Notes: generated by a model from the sequence alone, not told the origin. A stretch of DNA of 64,000 bases from Circinella umbellata (GCA_025093555.1 JAIWNF010000048.1:293870-357869), one strand, 5' to 3'; numbered from the stretch's first letter, positions 12,805 through 26,368 are shown. Numbers and translations are program-made.

Positions 12805-15800
12805 GATGAAGTGAAGGAAGAGGGTTTATTTTATGATATGCAGAAGAGAAGTTGAGAGTTAAAAAAGAAAGGTCCCAATTTTAAAGATGATTGCGCGTCT
12901 CTTTTCTGCTGCTTTGCACCCGGAGTCTTAAATAATAGACTTGATTTTAATTAACCTGTTGGGAGTCTATGGCTACTAGGTTACAATGGGCACATTCTAT
13001 TAACAGCGAAATATTACAAAGCTATAAAATTTAATGCAAATAATTCACATTGCTATTGATTATAGCTACTACTACTACTACTGAGCTATTATTGCTTTCC
13101 GTTCTTTTTGAACTTGTTAAAAGTTACTAGTATACTACATGAAAAATGCTTCTTATCTCTGCCACAGTACGTGTAATATGGTTGAGCATAATATTTATTA
13201 GGGGACTGTTTTGGAAAACCCAAAAACATACCATATTAGATAATTTCAACTCTTACGGACACCCCACTTTTATATTTTCTCAAAGACACACAGCAATCTG
13301 ATATAATTACATCGTATCCAACCATTTATAACAGCTGCATGCATATAAGGAAAATATGCATCAAATTAGAGTTAGCTCCCATTCTAAACGATACTGTAAT
13401 AAAAATGTATACCATAATATTTCACTCATATCATAAAATAAGCTATTAAAAAATCCCATTGTATTATGTATCAGAATGTTTGAAATATATGTTCAGAAGT
13501 TAATAAATTATAAAGCAAATGTGGTTTGCTTAAGCTACATATGTGGGTTCTTATATAAATTACTAAAATATTTTATTCATTATAGCAACTATAACTCTTA
13601 TTATAGCCTAATCCAGAACAACGATATCCCAAGGATCAGTCATTTGTATTACTTTTTGTTCCATGAAGTGACTCGTATAGGATCTCTTTGAAAAAAATAT
13701 AACGATAGATAACTAAATGAGCTTGGGAAAATAACATTGAATATTTTCGTAATGAGTGTAAAAAGACAATGTTTATTTCTTTAATTCTTCCACAAACGCA
13801 CACGTAACACCAAGCAAAAACAAGAAAATAATTTAAGGAAAGCGTTGTTTTATTATGATAAATGATAATAAAATATTTAAAGAACTATAACTTATTATTA
13901 TGATTACTTGTTGACTTTTATTGTATCTTTTTTTTATGTACAATGGCTGTTCGTATGTCTTTTTACTGAGCTATCTTTTATTTACTCGTAGATTCAGAGT
14001 CCATCATTATGTATTACTGTTAAGAAGAGTAATATATAATACAATTGTAAATATACTGGGGTTATTACATACAGTGTTCGTATAATTAAATGTTATATGG
14101 TTACTGTGTTTTATTATTCGTATATGGATCTCTTTTTGTGTGTTCTGATAGAGACTCAAAATAAAGGTCATTCCTAGTATTACTATTAAATTAAACATGT
14201 GTTAAAATATTAGTTGCAAAAACATATTAGTGTGCTACTAAATTAATAATAAGCTTTACACTTACCCGCATAATGGTGATCCAGAAATTAACTTTCTTAT
14301 TTGTATACTGTTTCACCTTTTGTTTTTGAACATAGTTTATGATAGCCTCGGTACTGATTTTAATGATGTACGTTGTACAAAGTTCTGCGCACGAGTTATC
14401 AAAATATTTCATGATTCTATATATTTGTATATAATTTTTGTTTATTTTCTTCACATCTAGACGATAATAAAAATATAATTAACTTACTGTATTAATGATT
14501 CTTTTTTTTGAGGGATTACTTTCGTGATTTTCTTTTGTATGTGACACTATGGAAATTAATTTTATTTATAGTTGCATTGCAAACTTTTCACCCCGCACAC
14601 CCATAACCAACTATTTATTACCCAACACACACTGTTTTTATGGTAAACTATGTAGACTTAAGATTGTCTTATATAATAATGATGTATGCTTATTATTTAT
14701 TATAAGATCTTATAAAAAGAAAATTTTTATCCTTCATTTCAACAAAGAATGTCGATTGTTAACTAGTCTAAGAAACAATAAGAAATAAAACGTGCACGGA
14801 CCACCAAGGGGGGTTATCCTATCGCTCACATTTATTTGGATCTTTTCTTTTTTTTGTACCTTAAGACTATAAAGAATGAAGTTTTGCATCTTGTATTTCG
14901 AGTCACTTTAATTCTATTAAATGTCCTTAACACTTGATAAAGAAAGAATAAGAGTGCGACTTTCATTCACATATAATAGCATACTACTTACTATTTCAGA
15001 GTATCTCTAGTCTATATTAATCTAAATTAACATTTCAATTGTTAGTACTGTTATTTTTCAAGTCTACATCAGGTTAAACAGAAATATAAAGTAATAACAG
15101 TAAATGTAACGCATCAGTCATAATTGTTATTATCAATATATCTCAACAGAATATTAATAATTATAACATTTGGGCTCTCTTAAGCAAAGATAGTTTCAAT
15201 TGATAATTGTTTGCATATTGAAAGTTGCCTGATATCAGATAGTATGCTTTTTTGGCTTATATATATGCTTATATAGCTATTATAGGTTAGCACTGATCTT
15301 GAGAAAGCAACCTTAGTAGTATGTATCTATTAATTTTTTTGAAAAGGGACGGGGGAACAAGGTGGAATACAAAATATTTTTTCTATTCCGGAAACAAGAA
15401 GGTATTCAGTATTTGAAAGCATAGTTGCTATTATTTTCCTTATATTGTTAAGTGTGGTGAGTGTGTGTATTTAGTCAATGCCAATATATATATAATATGC
15501 TATGCTAATTTTTTTAAATGAGTTCTGCATCATTCCCCATATATAATAAGTAACATTTTCATATATGTTGATATTGTTATACGGTTTGCTTAAAAGTAAC
15601 AATCACTAATAATAGTAAGTAGTAATATATAGATTTACACAGTTATGTATATTTTTTATCTGTTTCATCTTATATTGTTACGAAATAGAACTTTTTCTAC
15701 CTTATTTTCAATTTGTTCTGTTTGGCAGATGAATAATAAACCCGAACTCCCTTACTGAAACTTTTTTTTTTGCATACTATGAAAGATTTTGTTAGTACCT

Positions 15801-15830
15801 TTTTTTTTTCTTTTCTTTATCTCTCCTCTT
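12805..15830. other. intergenic region, no gene seen
   Basis: About 3 kb between the Rpn9 start and the DUF1992 gene. The first ~150 bp upstream of Rpn9 should hold its promoter. The rest is AT-rich with short frames (for example 13476-13691 and 14549-14788) that lack any recognisable family and run through homopolymers. I found no tRNA, inverted end or tandem array here. Confidence 0.5.
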
Positions 15831-16928
15831 ATGCTTTGTTTTACTAAAACGTCATCTTACTTATATTCAAGTCGATCGTTAAGAAAATACACACATTCTT
15901 CTCAATCTGAATTATGCAATACTATCAAACTTATCTCAGCATTGTCTAGAACTAGAGCCTTCAGCTCTTTTTCTCGTAGTATATTTGATCCTGAACCCAA
16001 CGAAGATTCATCAGCAACCACAACAACTAATGCAAAAGTCAAAGAAAAGCATCAATTACCAAATGACAAACCGTGGGATGATGAAGAATCAGTTGCTGAT
16101 TCCGTTTTACGTATGGTAATGGACAAATATAATAAACCATTACGAGTGGAAGGGGCAGCACGGCGACAACTTCCACAGCCACAAACTTATTCGCATCATG
16201 TACAAGGTCTTTATGATACCGACAATAAGAATCAAGGAGAGTCAAATATGAGTTCAGGTGAAAAAGCTGCTCTTCGTGATAATATGGTTCGTTCCAAACG
16301 TCAAAAACGAATTATGAGTGCACGGGATGCTGCTCTTGATTATTCACTTGAAAAGAAATATCCATCACAACCTACAAAACAAACGAATAATAACAATAGC
16401 AAAGAAAAAGAGAAACAGGAAGAGGATGAATCCATGCGATGGCCTAAAAGTATAGCTCAAATGGGATTATTAGCGGAAGAACGAATTCGGCAAGCACGTA
16501 CAGAAGGACATTTTGATAATTTATCTGGAAGAGGACAGCCTATACCAGTAGATGTAAATGAAAATAATCCGTTTATGGATCGGACGGAATTTTTCTTAAA
16601 TCGTATTGTACAAAGACAAGGAGCGGCACCACCATGGATTATGATGCAACAAGAAGTAGATACGGAAACAACTAAATTCCGAACAGATCTTGAACGATCA
16701 TTACGGTTGTATGTAACAGGAGTGGACAGTCAACAAATAACGACATCATCCATGGCTTTACGGCAATGGAGACATAATAATCAAGGATATTTCACAAAAT
16801 TGATGGAAAGTTTGAACGGTCGATTAAGAAGTTATAATGTCATGTGTCCAGCGTCAGTGCGCAAAACTAGATTAGATTTAGAGGATGAATTACAAGACAT
16901 TTACAGCCGGATCACTGAACAAAAATGA
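15831..16928 (+). CDS. DUF1992 (DnaJ homologue subfamily C member 28 conserved domain) protein, probably mitochondrial
   Basis: A single-exon gene of 365 aa. I chose the ATG at 15831; the open frame extends further upstream only from a TTG codon. The N-terminus (MLCFTKTSSYLYSSRSLRKY) is rich in Ser, Arg and Lys and free of acidic residues, as in a mitochondrial presequence. The C-terminal half carries the DUF1992 signature: AEERIRQARTEGHFDNL, GRGQPIPVD, NPFMDRTEFFLNRIVQRQGA and PPWIMMQQEVD, roughly residues 212-285. There is no J domain, as is usual for fungal members. The middle is polar and low in complexity (Asn/Lys/Glu). The molecular function of the family is not well established. It is one of only two intronless genes in the window. 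Confidence 0.85.
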   Translation: MLCFTKTSSYLYSSRSLRKYTHSSQSELCNTIKLISALSRTRAFSSFSRSIFDPEPNEDSSATTTTNAKVKEKHQLPNDKPWDDEESVADSVLRMVMDKYNKPLRVEGAARRQLPQPQTYSHHVQGLYDTDNKNQGESNMSSGEKAALRDNMVRSKRQKRIMSARDAALDYSLEKKYPSQPTKQTNNNNSKEKEKQEEDESMRWPKSIAQMGLLAEERIRQARTEGHFDNLSGRGQPIPVDVNENNPFMDRTEFFLNRIVQRQGAAPPWIMMQQEVDTETTKFRTDLERSLRLYVTGVDSQQITTSSMALRQWRHNNQGYFTKLMESLNGRLRSYNVMCPASVRKTRLDLEDELQDIYSRITEQK

Positions 16929-18945
16929 AACAGTTCCCTTATTTCTCTCTGTTTGTCTCTCATGTAAATATATAGTTATAGAATATAAATGTATAAGTTA
17001 AATTGGTTGTATTACGATAATAACTATTTTGTGACTTTCAAGGATTAAAAAAGTAGAAAAAACGTGGATGATCCATTTATTGAACTGATTTGAAGAGTGC
17101 TTAATAGATTGTTGAAAAGCGCATGCTATTATATGTGATCACGAAAAGATAGTATATTTACTAGTAATGCTGAATTATATTCCTTTTTCTTTTTCATCTA
17201 TAGAAGCTTGTTGTATGTACATATTTAAAACTTTCCGTTGCATTATCGTATTATTCTTATCGATTTGACAATGAAATTCACATGGCTTCATAGTATTATT
17301 GCCGGATAGTAAGTAATACAATGTTTGATATTTGACTTACATTACAGTAAGAGCTTTACTGCTTATTAATTAATCAATATCAGTATTGTACTATTCTTCT
17401 CAATGTGGAACTTTCTGTTATACCATTTTTTTTTACAGATTTCTGCTTTTTTTCTAACGGTTTGCTTGTTTCTCCCACGATCCCCACAAACTCATTTTAC
17501 AGTATTGTTTACAAGTATAATGATGTGAAAGACAACAGTATCGAGTATATACATATTATAGTGATGAAGCATATTAAAAAAATTAAATTAATGAATGATT
17601 ATAAAACAATGCTTAGACTTATGCTTTCCTTGTTTTGTATCAAGACAAAAAAAGAGGATTTTATAATAGAGCTTTCATGAATATCCAAAATTAGTATATA
17701 GACACCGTATCACTATGATCTAAGATTATTTTTCTGTAAAAAAGTAAATGACTAAATATCATTTGTAACCTTGTTTTACTTTGTTTATCTCAGAAAAATG
17801 TAAACAGATAAAAAAACACACTCCTGCTATAGAATGACGAGTTAACAATTTTGGAGTGTCGTAGTATCAAGTAGTTCCGATAGATATTATCATTTGGATT
17901 GATTGAGAAACAAGGGTATAGTATACTTTCTAGTAGTACTGATGACATATTGTAGATATACTATTCATTATTTCTTTTCTATATTATATTATACTTTTTT
18001 TATTATAGAAATAAAAGAGGTTGAAAGATAGTGAAACACATACACACGGAACGAGCGACATGAAATTATATAACTATTATGCCTGACGTCAAAAAAAAGG
18101 GACCCTCGAGCTCTCTGTTATCTCTTTCTTCCAGTGCTAATTTCAAAGAAAGATGCCACGTTTCAAACAAATGGTGTAAGTGGAGGAAAGAAAATGGTAG
18201 ATTCTCTCTTTCTTTTCTTGTTGTTTTGTTCACAAGATCTACATAACCCAACGAAAAAAAAGTATTCCGTCTCATAATAATTACGAGTTGGAGAATAAAA
18301 AGAAAGGTTTAAGAGAGTGGTATTGCCAGATGGATTTTTTTTTATAAAGACAGTTGAAGATCTCATCCTTATCGAAAAAATGGTTTTTATCTTGTGATAG
18401 CTCCTTTATCTTGCCATTGAAAAAAAAACAAAACAAAGATGCTCTCTTTGTTTTAGTCAAAATGGGCTTTTTTTTTGGAGAACGGGGTTACCCGCTAAAC
18501 TTTAGTTTGTACCTTTTCGGTTGGTTTTAACTTGCTCGTAGATTCATGCTTCATTCTAAACAAGGTAATTATCCCGATAAAAAAATCCACCGGGATATTT
18601 CAACCGATTTCTTTCCCTGTACTCCCCCCATTTTTTTAAGCTCCATTATTTTATACAGATCTTTACAAACAAATACCCGTTTAAAACGTGTTATATTTTA
18701 TTCAAACAATCAGTAAAGGGAGTAAAAGAGACTGATTTAGAACAAAAAATAGAAATAGAAAGAAGGTGCGTATATATCGTTTTTTTTCTTTCGGTTGTTA
18801 TCAGTATATATAAGTAGTCATGTTGATTTTATTTAATGATGGTTAATGTGATGGGAACCGCGGAAGAAGTCGGGTTTTTTTTTCAATCTTTTGTTGGATA
18901 TTGGTGGATTTGTGTTGTGTTTTATGAGTAGGGTAATAATGGTAT
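16929..18945. other. intergenic region, no gene seen
   Basis: Two kilobases between the DUF1992 gene and the 3' end of transaldolase. Short frames such as 17405-17680 (hydrophobic, low complexity) and 18066-18366 (minus strand) have no recognisable domain. The G- and T-rich run at 18400-18940 probably includes the transaldolase 3' untranslated region. Confidence 0.5.
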
Positions 18946-20279
18946 TTACAATTTTTCCTTCAACAATTCTTCCAACTTGCGACCATCCTTAGCAAAGTTA
19001 CGAATACCTTCAGATAACTTTTCAGTGGCCATAGCATCTTCATTCATATCCCAACGGAAAGCAGTTTCGTTATTGAAATATTCAACCTTGGGGATTTCTT
19101 GAGCCTTGGCGTTTTCAACAGATAACTTGACGGGTAAGTCAGCGGTATCTTCTTGCAATTCACCCAAAAGCTTGGGAGCAATAGTGAGATAATCACAACC
19201 AGCCAATTCCTTAATTTCACCAGTGTTACGGAAAGAGGCACCCATGACAATGGTGTTATACCCGTATTGCTTGTAGTAGTTGTAGATCTTCGAGACGGAA
19301 AGAACACCAGGGTCTTCATGGCTTTCGTAGGTTTGACCAGTAGACTTCTTGTACCAATCTAAAATACGACCAACGAAAGGAGAGATCAAAGTGATGCCAG
19401 CTTCAGCACAAGCAACAGCTTGAGGGAAACCGAACAACAAGGTCAAGTTACAGTGGATACCGTATTCTTTTTCCAAAACCTATTATGATAAAAATAAATA
19501 AAAAAATAGTTCTTGTTTTAGTGTCTCGTGTGTGTACATGATAATCACTTCCTTCTACCATAATTTTTTTTTCGGTTCCAAAATCCCTACATCATAATAT
19601 CTCTCTATCTTTTGTATCCATATAGTAACTTACAGCAGCAGCTTGAATACCTTCCCAAGTGGAAGCAATCTTGATCAAGACACGCTCCTTGTTAATACCT
19701 GCTTCTTCGTACAAAGCGATCAAGCGAGTAGCCTTAGCAATGGTAGCGGCCTTATCGAAGGAAAGACGGGCATCAACTTCAGTGGAGACGCGTCCAGGGA
19801 CGATCTTCAAGATTTCCTTACCAAAGTTAATTAAGAGCTTGTCAACAGCCCATTCAAGTTGTTCTTCAGCGTTACTATTGAAATTATCGACCCCCCAAAG
19901 AAAATAAAGTTTAGAACGTTTTATCCTTTCGTTCTCAACTTGTTTTAAACGAGTTTATATATAATTACTTACCCGCCCTTGGCCTTACCGAAAGCAACGG
20001 CATCATCGATAAGAGCAGCATATTGGGGCTTTTGGGAAGCAGCCAAGATCAAAGAAGGGTTGGTGGTAGCATCTTGGGGCTTGTATTGAGCAATGGCTAG
20101 AAAATTATGCAACATCACTCGGTTAATCATCTTTTGATATTTTTCGTGTTTCATATGTTATTTATATACAGATATATATAAAGTATGCTCTCATTAAATG
20201 TATATAGCTTACTTTCGAAATCACCAGAGTCAGCGACAATAGTAGTGTGTTGTTTAATTTGTTCGAGAACGGAAACCAT
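18946..20279 (-). CDS. TAL1: transaldolase
   Basis: An enzyme of the non-oxidative pentose phosphate pathway; it moves a dihydroxyacetone unit from sedoheptulose-7-phosphate to glyceraldehyde-3-phosphate in the cytosol. Four exons in transcript order: 20279-20213, 20096-19973, 19874-19634, 19479-18946 (321 aa, normal for the family). Motifs: [12 protein letters not shown] near residue 30; [14 protein letters not shown] at 91-104; the Schiff-base lysine Lys132 in [34 protein letters not shown]; and [10 protein letters not shown]. Codon choice is cleaner and more C/G-ending than in neighbouring genes, as expected for strong expression. It is divergent from the thioesterase gene across 1.1 kb. 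Confidence 0.97.
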
Positions 20280-21364
20280 GATTTATTATCGAAATAAAAG
20301 AAAAAATTGAATAAAGAAGAGAAGAAGAAAAAAGAAGAGAAACGATTACGTGTAGGTCAGGTCACACTCTTTTTAAATTTCTTGCTTGTCCAGTCCAACC
20401 CAAATAAATAAAGGACCGAAAATAGTCCGCATTTTTTTTCCTTTTGCACATCGATCAAAAGATCATCTATGATTGGCTGATGATAGTTTTGATAGCGGGC
20501 CCCTGATTACACACGTCAGGATTATGCTTATGAGTACTTGAGTAAGATATTATAAAGCAAAATCTTTTTATTATCAGCAGATCTATATTTTATAATAATA
20601 GATGTAATTTGATTTATTGCTTAGTAGCTACCATAATCCATGTTTTGCTGTAGGATAAAAAAATCCATGGCAACTTGTACTAATCGAAGTGGAGAAAACA
20701 TCTTTTTTGAGTGTTTTATCGGAATCGACTGAAACACTTTGCGTGACGTAGCCATTTGTTCTTCTATATAGTTCCACTTTTTAATTCTCATTTCTTTTTA
20801 GGTGACTTGAAAAAAGAGATAAGAGGAGAACTTTCTACTTTTACTGGTAATAGAAATGTTTACTGCCATGTGCGTTTTTTTGACGAGTAAGGTATTTTGC
20901 TCCCTCAATCCGTGCTTTTTTTTTTAGCATGGTAAAGCAACACATACATAATGCATCCAAAAATATATCCTTGCTGCTTATAATCCGAAATTTGGAATCC
21001 GATCATGGTTGGGCTAATATGTTTTTTCTTTTTTAGGTTTCTTTCTTATACACCGTTCCAGAATTATATAATTTTTTGACAGAAATAAAAAGTATTGTTT
21101 AACCATATACAAGATTGGTAAATTAGTCAGCTGTATTTGATTTTTTTCTTATCGGCAATTGGATACGAGCTATCAAAAATAATAGCAGCTCACCCCTCAC
21201 CCCACCTTTTCCTTTTTATTTTATTTTGTTTTGTTTCCCCACAACCCCTTTTTATAATCATTTTTGACAGCTCTCCCTCTTAATTTTTTTTTGTATTATT
21301 ATATCATTATTATACAGCAATAATAGCAACGAAAACGGCAACAGTAAAGTAAAAATAAACAACA
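20280..21364. promoter_or_regulatory. divergent promoter region between transaldolase and thioesterase genes
   Basis: These 1.1 kb lie between two start codons that face away from each other, so both promoters must be here. The stretch next to the transaldolase start is purine-rich (20285-20340). The stretch before the thioesterase start contains pyrimidine-rich runs (21185-21290) and then an A-rich leader. I could not identify specific factor sites with confidence. Confidence 0.5.
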
Positions 21365-22941
21365 ATGGCTGTTACTGATAAAACTATGACTCCCACTGAA
21401 GAGCAAACAGTAATTGTTGAATCGTCAGCAAAAACTCAAAATGGCCCTCAAATCGCTAAAGCCTTAACAGTCGAAGAAATTGACACTGATTTATATCGTA
21501 GTAATGAATTATGGCATCCTCCTGGATCTCGAGGTGCTTTTGGTGGTCAAGTAAGTGATGTATAATATGTTTTGATTTTTTTTTCTCGAAACTGATTTTC
21601 AAACTTGCATATAATTAATTTTACATATAGCTTATCGCTCAAGCTTTACGAGCTGCATGGAATACAGTACCTGAAGAGTTTCATGCCCATGTAAATATCA
21701 ACAAACAATTAGTCAAAAAAAAATTGGATTGAAAAAAACAAACATTTTTTTATTGATGGTTTTTTTTTTCATTATTGTTGTACTAGTCTTTACATAATTA
21801 TTTTTTGGTACCAGGTCGGTCCGATATTCCAGCAATTTATAAAGTACGACGGGTTCGAGATGGCCGTTCATTTGCTACTCGTGTAGTGACATGTACACAA
21901 CAAGGGAAAGTTGTCATTATTTGTACATGTAGTTTTACTAAAATTGACAATATGGGTGAGGCACTTCATCATCAGGTTAGTAATATAGTGATGGTTTAGA
22001 TACATCTTGAATATTCTTTTTATCCTATGACATTATACATATAATAATCTTATTGTTATAAACAAAAAAAAAATAGACACCAATGCCTACACAAATTCCA
22101 AGACCTGAAGAATTACCAAAGTGAGTTTTCCGGTTCGATCTTTTGTTTCCACTCGGTATCCACGTGAAGTTTTAATAGAAAAAAGTATCCTTATCGTTAT
22201 CTTTATCATTTTTTTTTTTTTTTTTTGGATAGCAACAATGACCGTATGAAATTACTTGTTTCAGATCCACGTGTTCCTGATGAATATAGAAAACGATTTG
22301 AGAATTATATGGATGCAGTAACACCTGTTGAGTATCGTGACATAAAAGTGGAGTCAGTTGAAGAATTTCTTCGTGGTCGTATAGAACCGAATGAACATCA
22401 GGTAAAAAAAAAAGAAAGTCATTTATTTGGGTTCCCCAAAAAAGATTTATAAATTAAAAAAAATTTCTTATGTAGGGACAATGGTTTAAAGCCCGAGAAA
22501 CATTACCAGGTAATGATGCAGCACTTCACGCATGTAGTATTGCCTATGCGTCAGATAGTGGTATTTTGATGACAGCTGTACGTGCAAATGGTCTGATAGC
22601 ACGTAAACATATTGGTATGATGGCAAGTTTGGATCATTCCATATGGTTCCATGCTCCTACTCGAGCAGACGAATGGTAAAGTAGAATCAATAACTAGTGT
22701 AAAAAAGGCATTTGATATTTTTGTTGAGTTGATATGTTGGAGTAATACAAGAAAATTTTTGTAACTTTTTTTTAGGCTCTATTATGATCTACACAGTCCA
22801 CGCACTAATGATGGACGTGGTACAGCATTTGGTCGCATCTATAATCAACAAGGTGTTTTAGTTGCTACTACTTCACAAGAAGGTGTTATACGATTAAGTA
22901 ACGACGAGCAAGAACGAAGAAGGAGAAATAATAAGTTGTAA
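21365..22941 (+). CDS. acyl-CoA thioesterase II family (TesB/ACOT8-like), probably peroxisomal
   Basis: It hydrolyses acyl-CoA to free fatty acid and CoA; fungal and animal relatives act in peroxisomal fatty acid metabolism. Seven exons: 21365-21550, 21631-21690, 21787-21975, 22077-22120, 22233-22401, 22476-22675, 22776-22941 (337 aa). The two hot-dog folds are visible. The first has RGAFGGQLIAQAL, HSLHNYFLVPG and VRRVRDGRSFATR; the second has LHACSIAYASDSG, MASLDHSIWFHAP, WLYYDLHSPR and RGTAFGRIYNQQGVLVATTSQEG, including the family's Asp, Thr/Ser and Gln positions. The protein ends in NKL, a variant of the SKL-type peroxisomal targeting signal preceded by a basic run. Peroxisomal location is therefore likely but not certain. 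Confidence 0.93.
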
Positions 22942-24092
22942 ATGGTAATGACACAAAACGATTAGTTTCGTTATAATCATTGTCATCATCATTCAATCTA
23001 TATCATTCTTTTATTTCCATATCAAGGTCAACAATGAATTTCTTTTTGTGAATAAGCCATCATTATTACTACCTACTACGTATTACATCTTTATTGTATA
23101 GATATATTTATAGATAATAGAATATAACTCATTTGCTCATTAATTTCAACCTTCTATTTACGTTACTATATTGTTATTTCGCTATTACTATCTTTTTTTT
23201 TTTAGCATAAAAGATTTGTTTCTTTTCTCCATATTTCACTCGCTCTCCCTAATTGGTATTATTTCTTTTCATTATTTTTTAGTTACAATAAAACCCAATG
23301 AGAGATTTATCAAATTTTCGTTAACACTAATGCTAAGTGTAATGTACATAGCCTTTGTTCAAATAACATCAAGTAACGCAACCCATTATATAATGTTGTA
23401 CAAAAGTAACTTATTACTTTCAAGCATAGAATCCTTTTATTTTTTTTTATGTTTAGCGGACTTTTTTTTGCCACTTTCATTTTATTTCACGAGACACGTG
23501 GTTTTTCAAAATATCCAGCATTTTTTTCTTTTTTAACATCCCTCAGCTCTATAAAATGTGCTTAAAAAACACACACAAAGAAACCCGATGCATCCCAGCT
23601 TGGTTATAAAAAAGTGGTAATTAAAAAAGAAAGTATACATGAGCCATTTATTCATGATATAATATGAAAACTAAAAGAAAAAAACCCAAAAATCTCGAGG
23701 TAAATTGCCCCGATACATTATAAGATACAATTACTAACATACATATTTTATAAACAATCTTATTACTGTTTTACTATTGATCTATATTTGCAAAATAAAT
23801 AAGCCACTTTCTTTATTGTTCCTGTGTATAATATATGTGTCTGTGTGTGTATGTATAAATGTATGTGTATGTGTATGTGTCTGTGTTTGTGTAAATGTCT
23901 GTGTGTGTAGATATGTAAGCGATGTGGAATATGTATAATGTAGTTAAGCTATATAAGTTAAATATTTGTGTTCATCTTTATTTGCTGGCTGTCTTGGTAC
24001 TATCATATCTCTCTTTAATTCATTATCGGGTTTACTTTTAGGTTTTTTTTCCCTTTCTTGTTCTTCTCTTTCCTCCCTCTTTTTTTTTTCTT

Positions 24093-24135
<43 letters not shown>

Positions 24136-24242
24136 TTCTTTCTTTCGCTCTACTATCTCTACTATCTCTTCTTTTCATCTTCCTTTCTTCCCTTTTAATT
24201 TTGAAGAATACATATAAACAAAATAATAAATCTTATAGCATC
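22942..24242. other. intergenic region with pyrimidine-rich leader of the Ras gene
   Basis: No gene is seen. The frame at 23171-23536 starts from TTG and is a hydrophobic Phe/Ser/Leu-rich translation of T-rich DNA. A degenerate TGTGTG region lies at 23835-23910. From about 24050 the plus strand is almost pure C/T, ending in a (TC)n tract and then a short A-rich leader before the Ras ATG. Confidence 0.5.
24098..24132. repeat. (TC)n microsatellite upstream of the Ras gene
   Basis: About 17 uninterrupted TC dinucleotides lie 110-145 bp before the Ras start codon, within a longer C/T-only stretch. A similar tract precedes the Sla1 gene (32194-32236). Pyrimidine-rich stretches are common in fungal core promoters, so this may mark the transcription start zone. 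Confidence 0.85.
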
Positions 24243-25201
24243 ATGTCGAAACCATCGTTTTTGAGAGAATATAAACTTGTCATGGTTGGCGGTGGAGGTA
24301 ATAATAATTCTAAAAAGAAATATATGAGCTTATATATATATATTCTCGAGAATTTAAAAAGAAAACTCATCTTATATTATTTTAATTTTAGGTGTCGGTA
24401 AATCCGCCTTAACCATTCAATTCATCCAGTCTCAATTTGTTGACGAATATGACCCAACTATTGAAGGTAAATTTTTCTTTTCAAAATAAAAATAGATATA
24501 CTCTTTTATTATTATTAATATTATTATATCGCATTAAAACAATATTGATAATATAATTTATTTAGATTCATACCGTAAACAATGTGTTATTGACTCAGAA
24601 ACAGCTTTACTCGACGTCCTCGATACTGCTGGTCAGGAAGAATACAGGTAAGCAGAGAAAAGAATAGAGGATTTGGATATATAAAAGAAAAGACTGAGTG
24701 GGATACGGGATGGAAAGGGGGATTGGTATCATATTATTATTATTATTATTAACATAACCTTTTGTTTCATGCTATTTTTTTTATAGTGCAATGCGTGAAC
24801 AATATATGCGTAATGGTGAAGGATTTTTACTTGTTTATGCTAGTACATCAAGATTGTCATTTGAAGAGATTAGTACATTTCACCAACAAATTAGCCGAGT
24901 GAAAGATCGTGATACATTCCCTATGGTATTAGTTGCCAATAAGTGTGATTTGGAACAAGAACGACAGGTATCAATGCAAGAAGGTCGTGACCTTGCTAGA
25001 CAATTTGGATGTCAATTTTTTGAAACATCAGCAAAACAACGTATCAATGTAGATGAAGCATTTTATGGTGTTGTTCGAGATATTCGTCGTTTCAATAAGG
25101 AACAAGAATATCAAGGTGGTAATATGGGTGGCGGTATGCAGAATATGAATATGCATGATCCATCTGAAGCTCAATCTGACAAGTGCTGTATTCTCATGTA
25201 A
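24243..25201 (+). CDS. Ras-family small GTPase
   Basis: A membrane-anchored GTP switch of the fungal Ras1/Ras2 type, upstream of cAMP and morphogenesis signalling. Four exons: 24243-24297, 24392-24466, 24566-24647, 24787-25201 (208 aa). All G boxes are intact: P-loop GGGGVGKS (residues 16-23, Gly18 equals human Ras Gly12), YDPTIEDSY effector loop, [11 protein letters not shown] (Gln67 equals Gln61), NKCD and ETSAK. The variable region is Gly/Met/Asn-rich ([13 protein letters not shown]). It ends CCILM: a CAAX box with farnesylation Cys205 and a neighbouring Cys204 suitable for palmitoylation. Intron 1 falls inside the P-loop. Which Ras paralogue this is cannot be decided from one locus. Confidence 0.96.
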
Positions 25202-26368
25202 AAAAAAAAAAAACCAAGTAAACATACATCATACACATGCTATCCCATTTCATTTAATAATAATTTTTTTTTGTTTAGAGATAAAATATCCCCCAAACCT
25301 TCTCCTTCACATCACTCTTTTTCCGTATCCTGATAACAATTCACTATCTATATATTTAATATAACAAAACCAAAGAAAAAAGTTTATCTCATATATCTTT
25401 TCACCTATCACACACACATACACAAATACACTTTATAGTTTCTTTTCTAATATATCCACATTCCCTTTTTGTTTTTATAAAAACACGCTTAACTTAGTAA
25501 GTAGTAGTACAATGACAACAACAACGACAAACAAGTAACTCACATCTTTTTTTTGTTCTATACACAAATATTATTTTCTTGAATATTATTATTATTACTA
25601 TTACTATTATTACTATTACTCATACTATTACTATTATTATACATATATAACTCTCTCTTTTTTTTAATAATTAATTTAAATTCTTTTTCTTTTTTTGATA
25701 ATAAGTAGTTTAAACATAAACCTTGCATTATTTTAATCTATATTCTTTTCTTTTTTTTTCTTTATGAATTATATAATTAATTGATAATAATAATCGAAAA
25801 AGAAAAGAAGAAAAAAAAAAGAGTTTCTTCTACGCTGTGATATTATATGTTTTTAGTTAGTGTACCCCGTACCTGAGATTGTAAAGTTTTAATGTCGTAC
25901 GAAAAAATGTGTACATGAAAAAACTCAACTTTTAGTTTTGATTCTTTTATCTACCTTATTCCCCATTCAGCATTTCTTTCATACATTAAACAGTAATATA
26001 ACTTATCGCGTTGTGCTTTTCAATTATCTTTATTTTATCCTTTTTTTTCTTAAAAAAAATATAGATAATGATAGAAAGTAAATATGTATATAATGTTATA
26101 CTATGATTATCATTTCATAATCATTATTGGGAAAATCTTGTGTAAAGAAAACGAGAATAAAGCAAAAGATGAGAAACCATAGCAACGGTTTATCCACTTT
26201 TCATTTCTATGTTACACAATGGAATGAAAAAACACCGAAAAAATTCAATTTAGTCTAACGCTGTATAGACGTGCCTCGTATATGTATGCTTGCGTGCTTT
26301 TTTGAAACGAAAAAAAAAATCACTAAAACGTTATATAATACATTTCAAATTCAAGAACTTTTTTTATT
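25202..26368. other. intergenic region, no gene seen
   Basis: It starts with a 12-A run just after the Ras stop codon and contains TTA/TAC trinucleotide runs (25585-25640) and T-tracts. No frame shows protein character. It should contain the Ras 3' untranslated region and the promoter of the membrane protein gene at 26369. Confidence 0.5.

Noticed and set aside
23171..23536. 121-codon hydrophobic frame
   Set aside because: It starts from TTG and is a translation of T-rich intergenic DNA, with no homology and no splice context.
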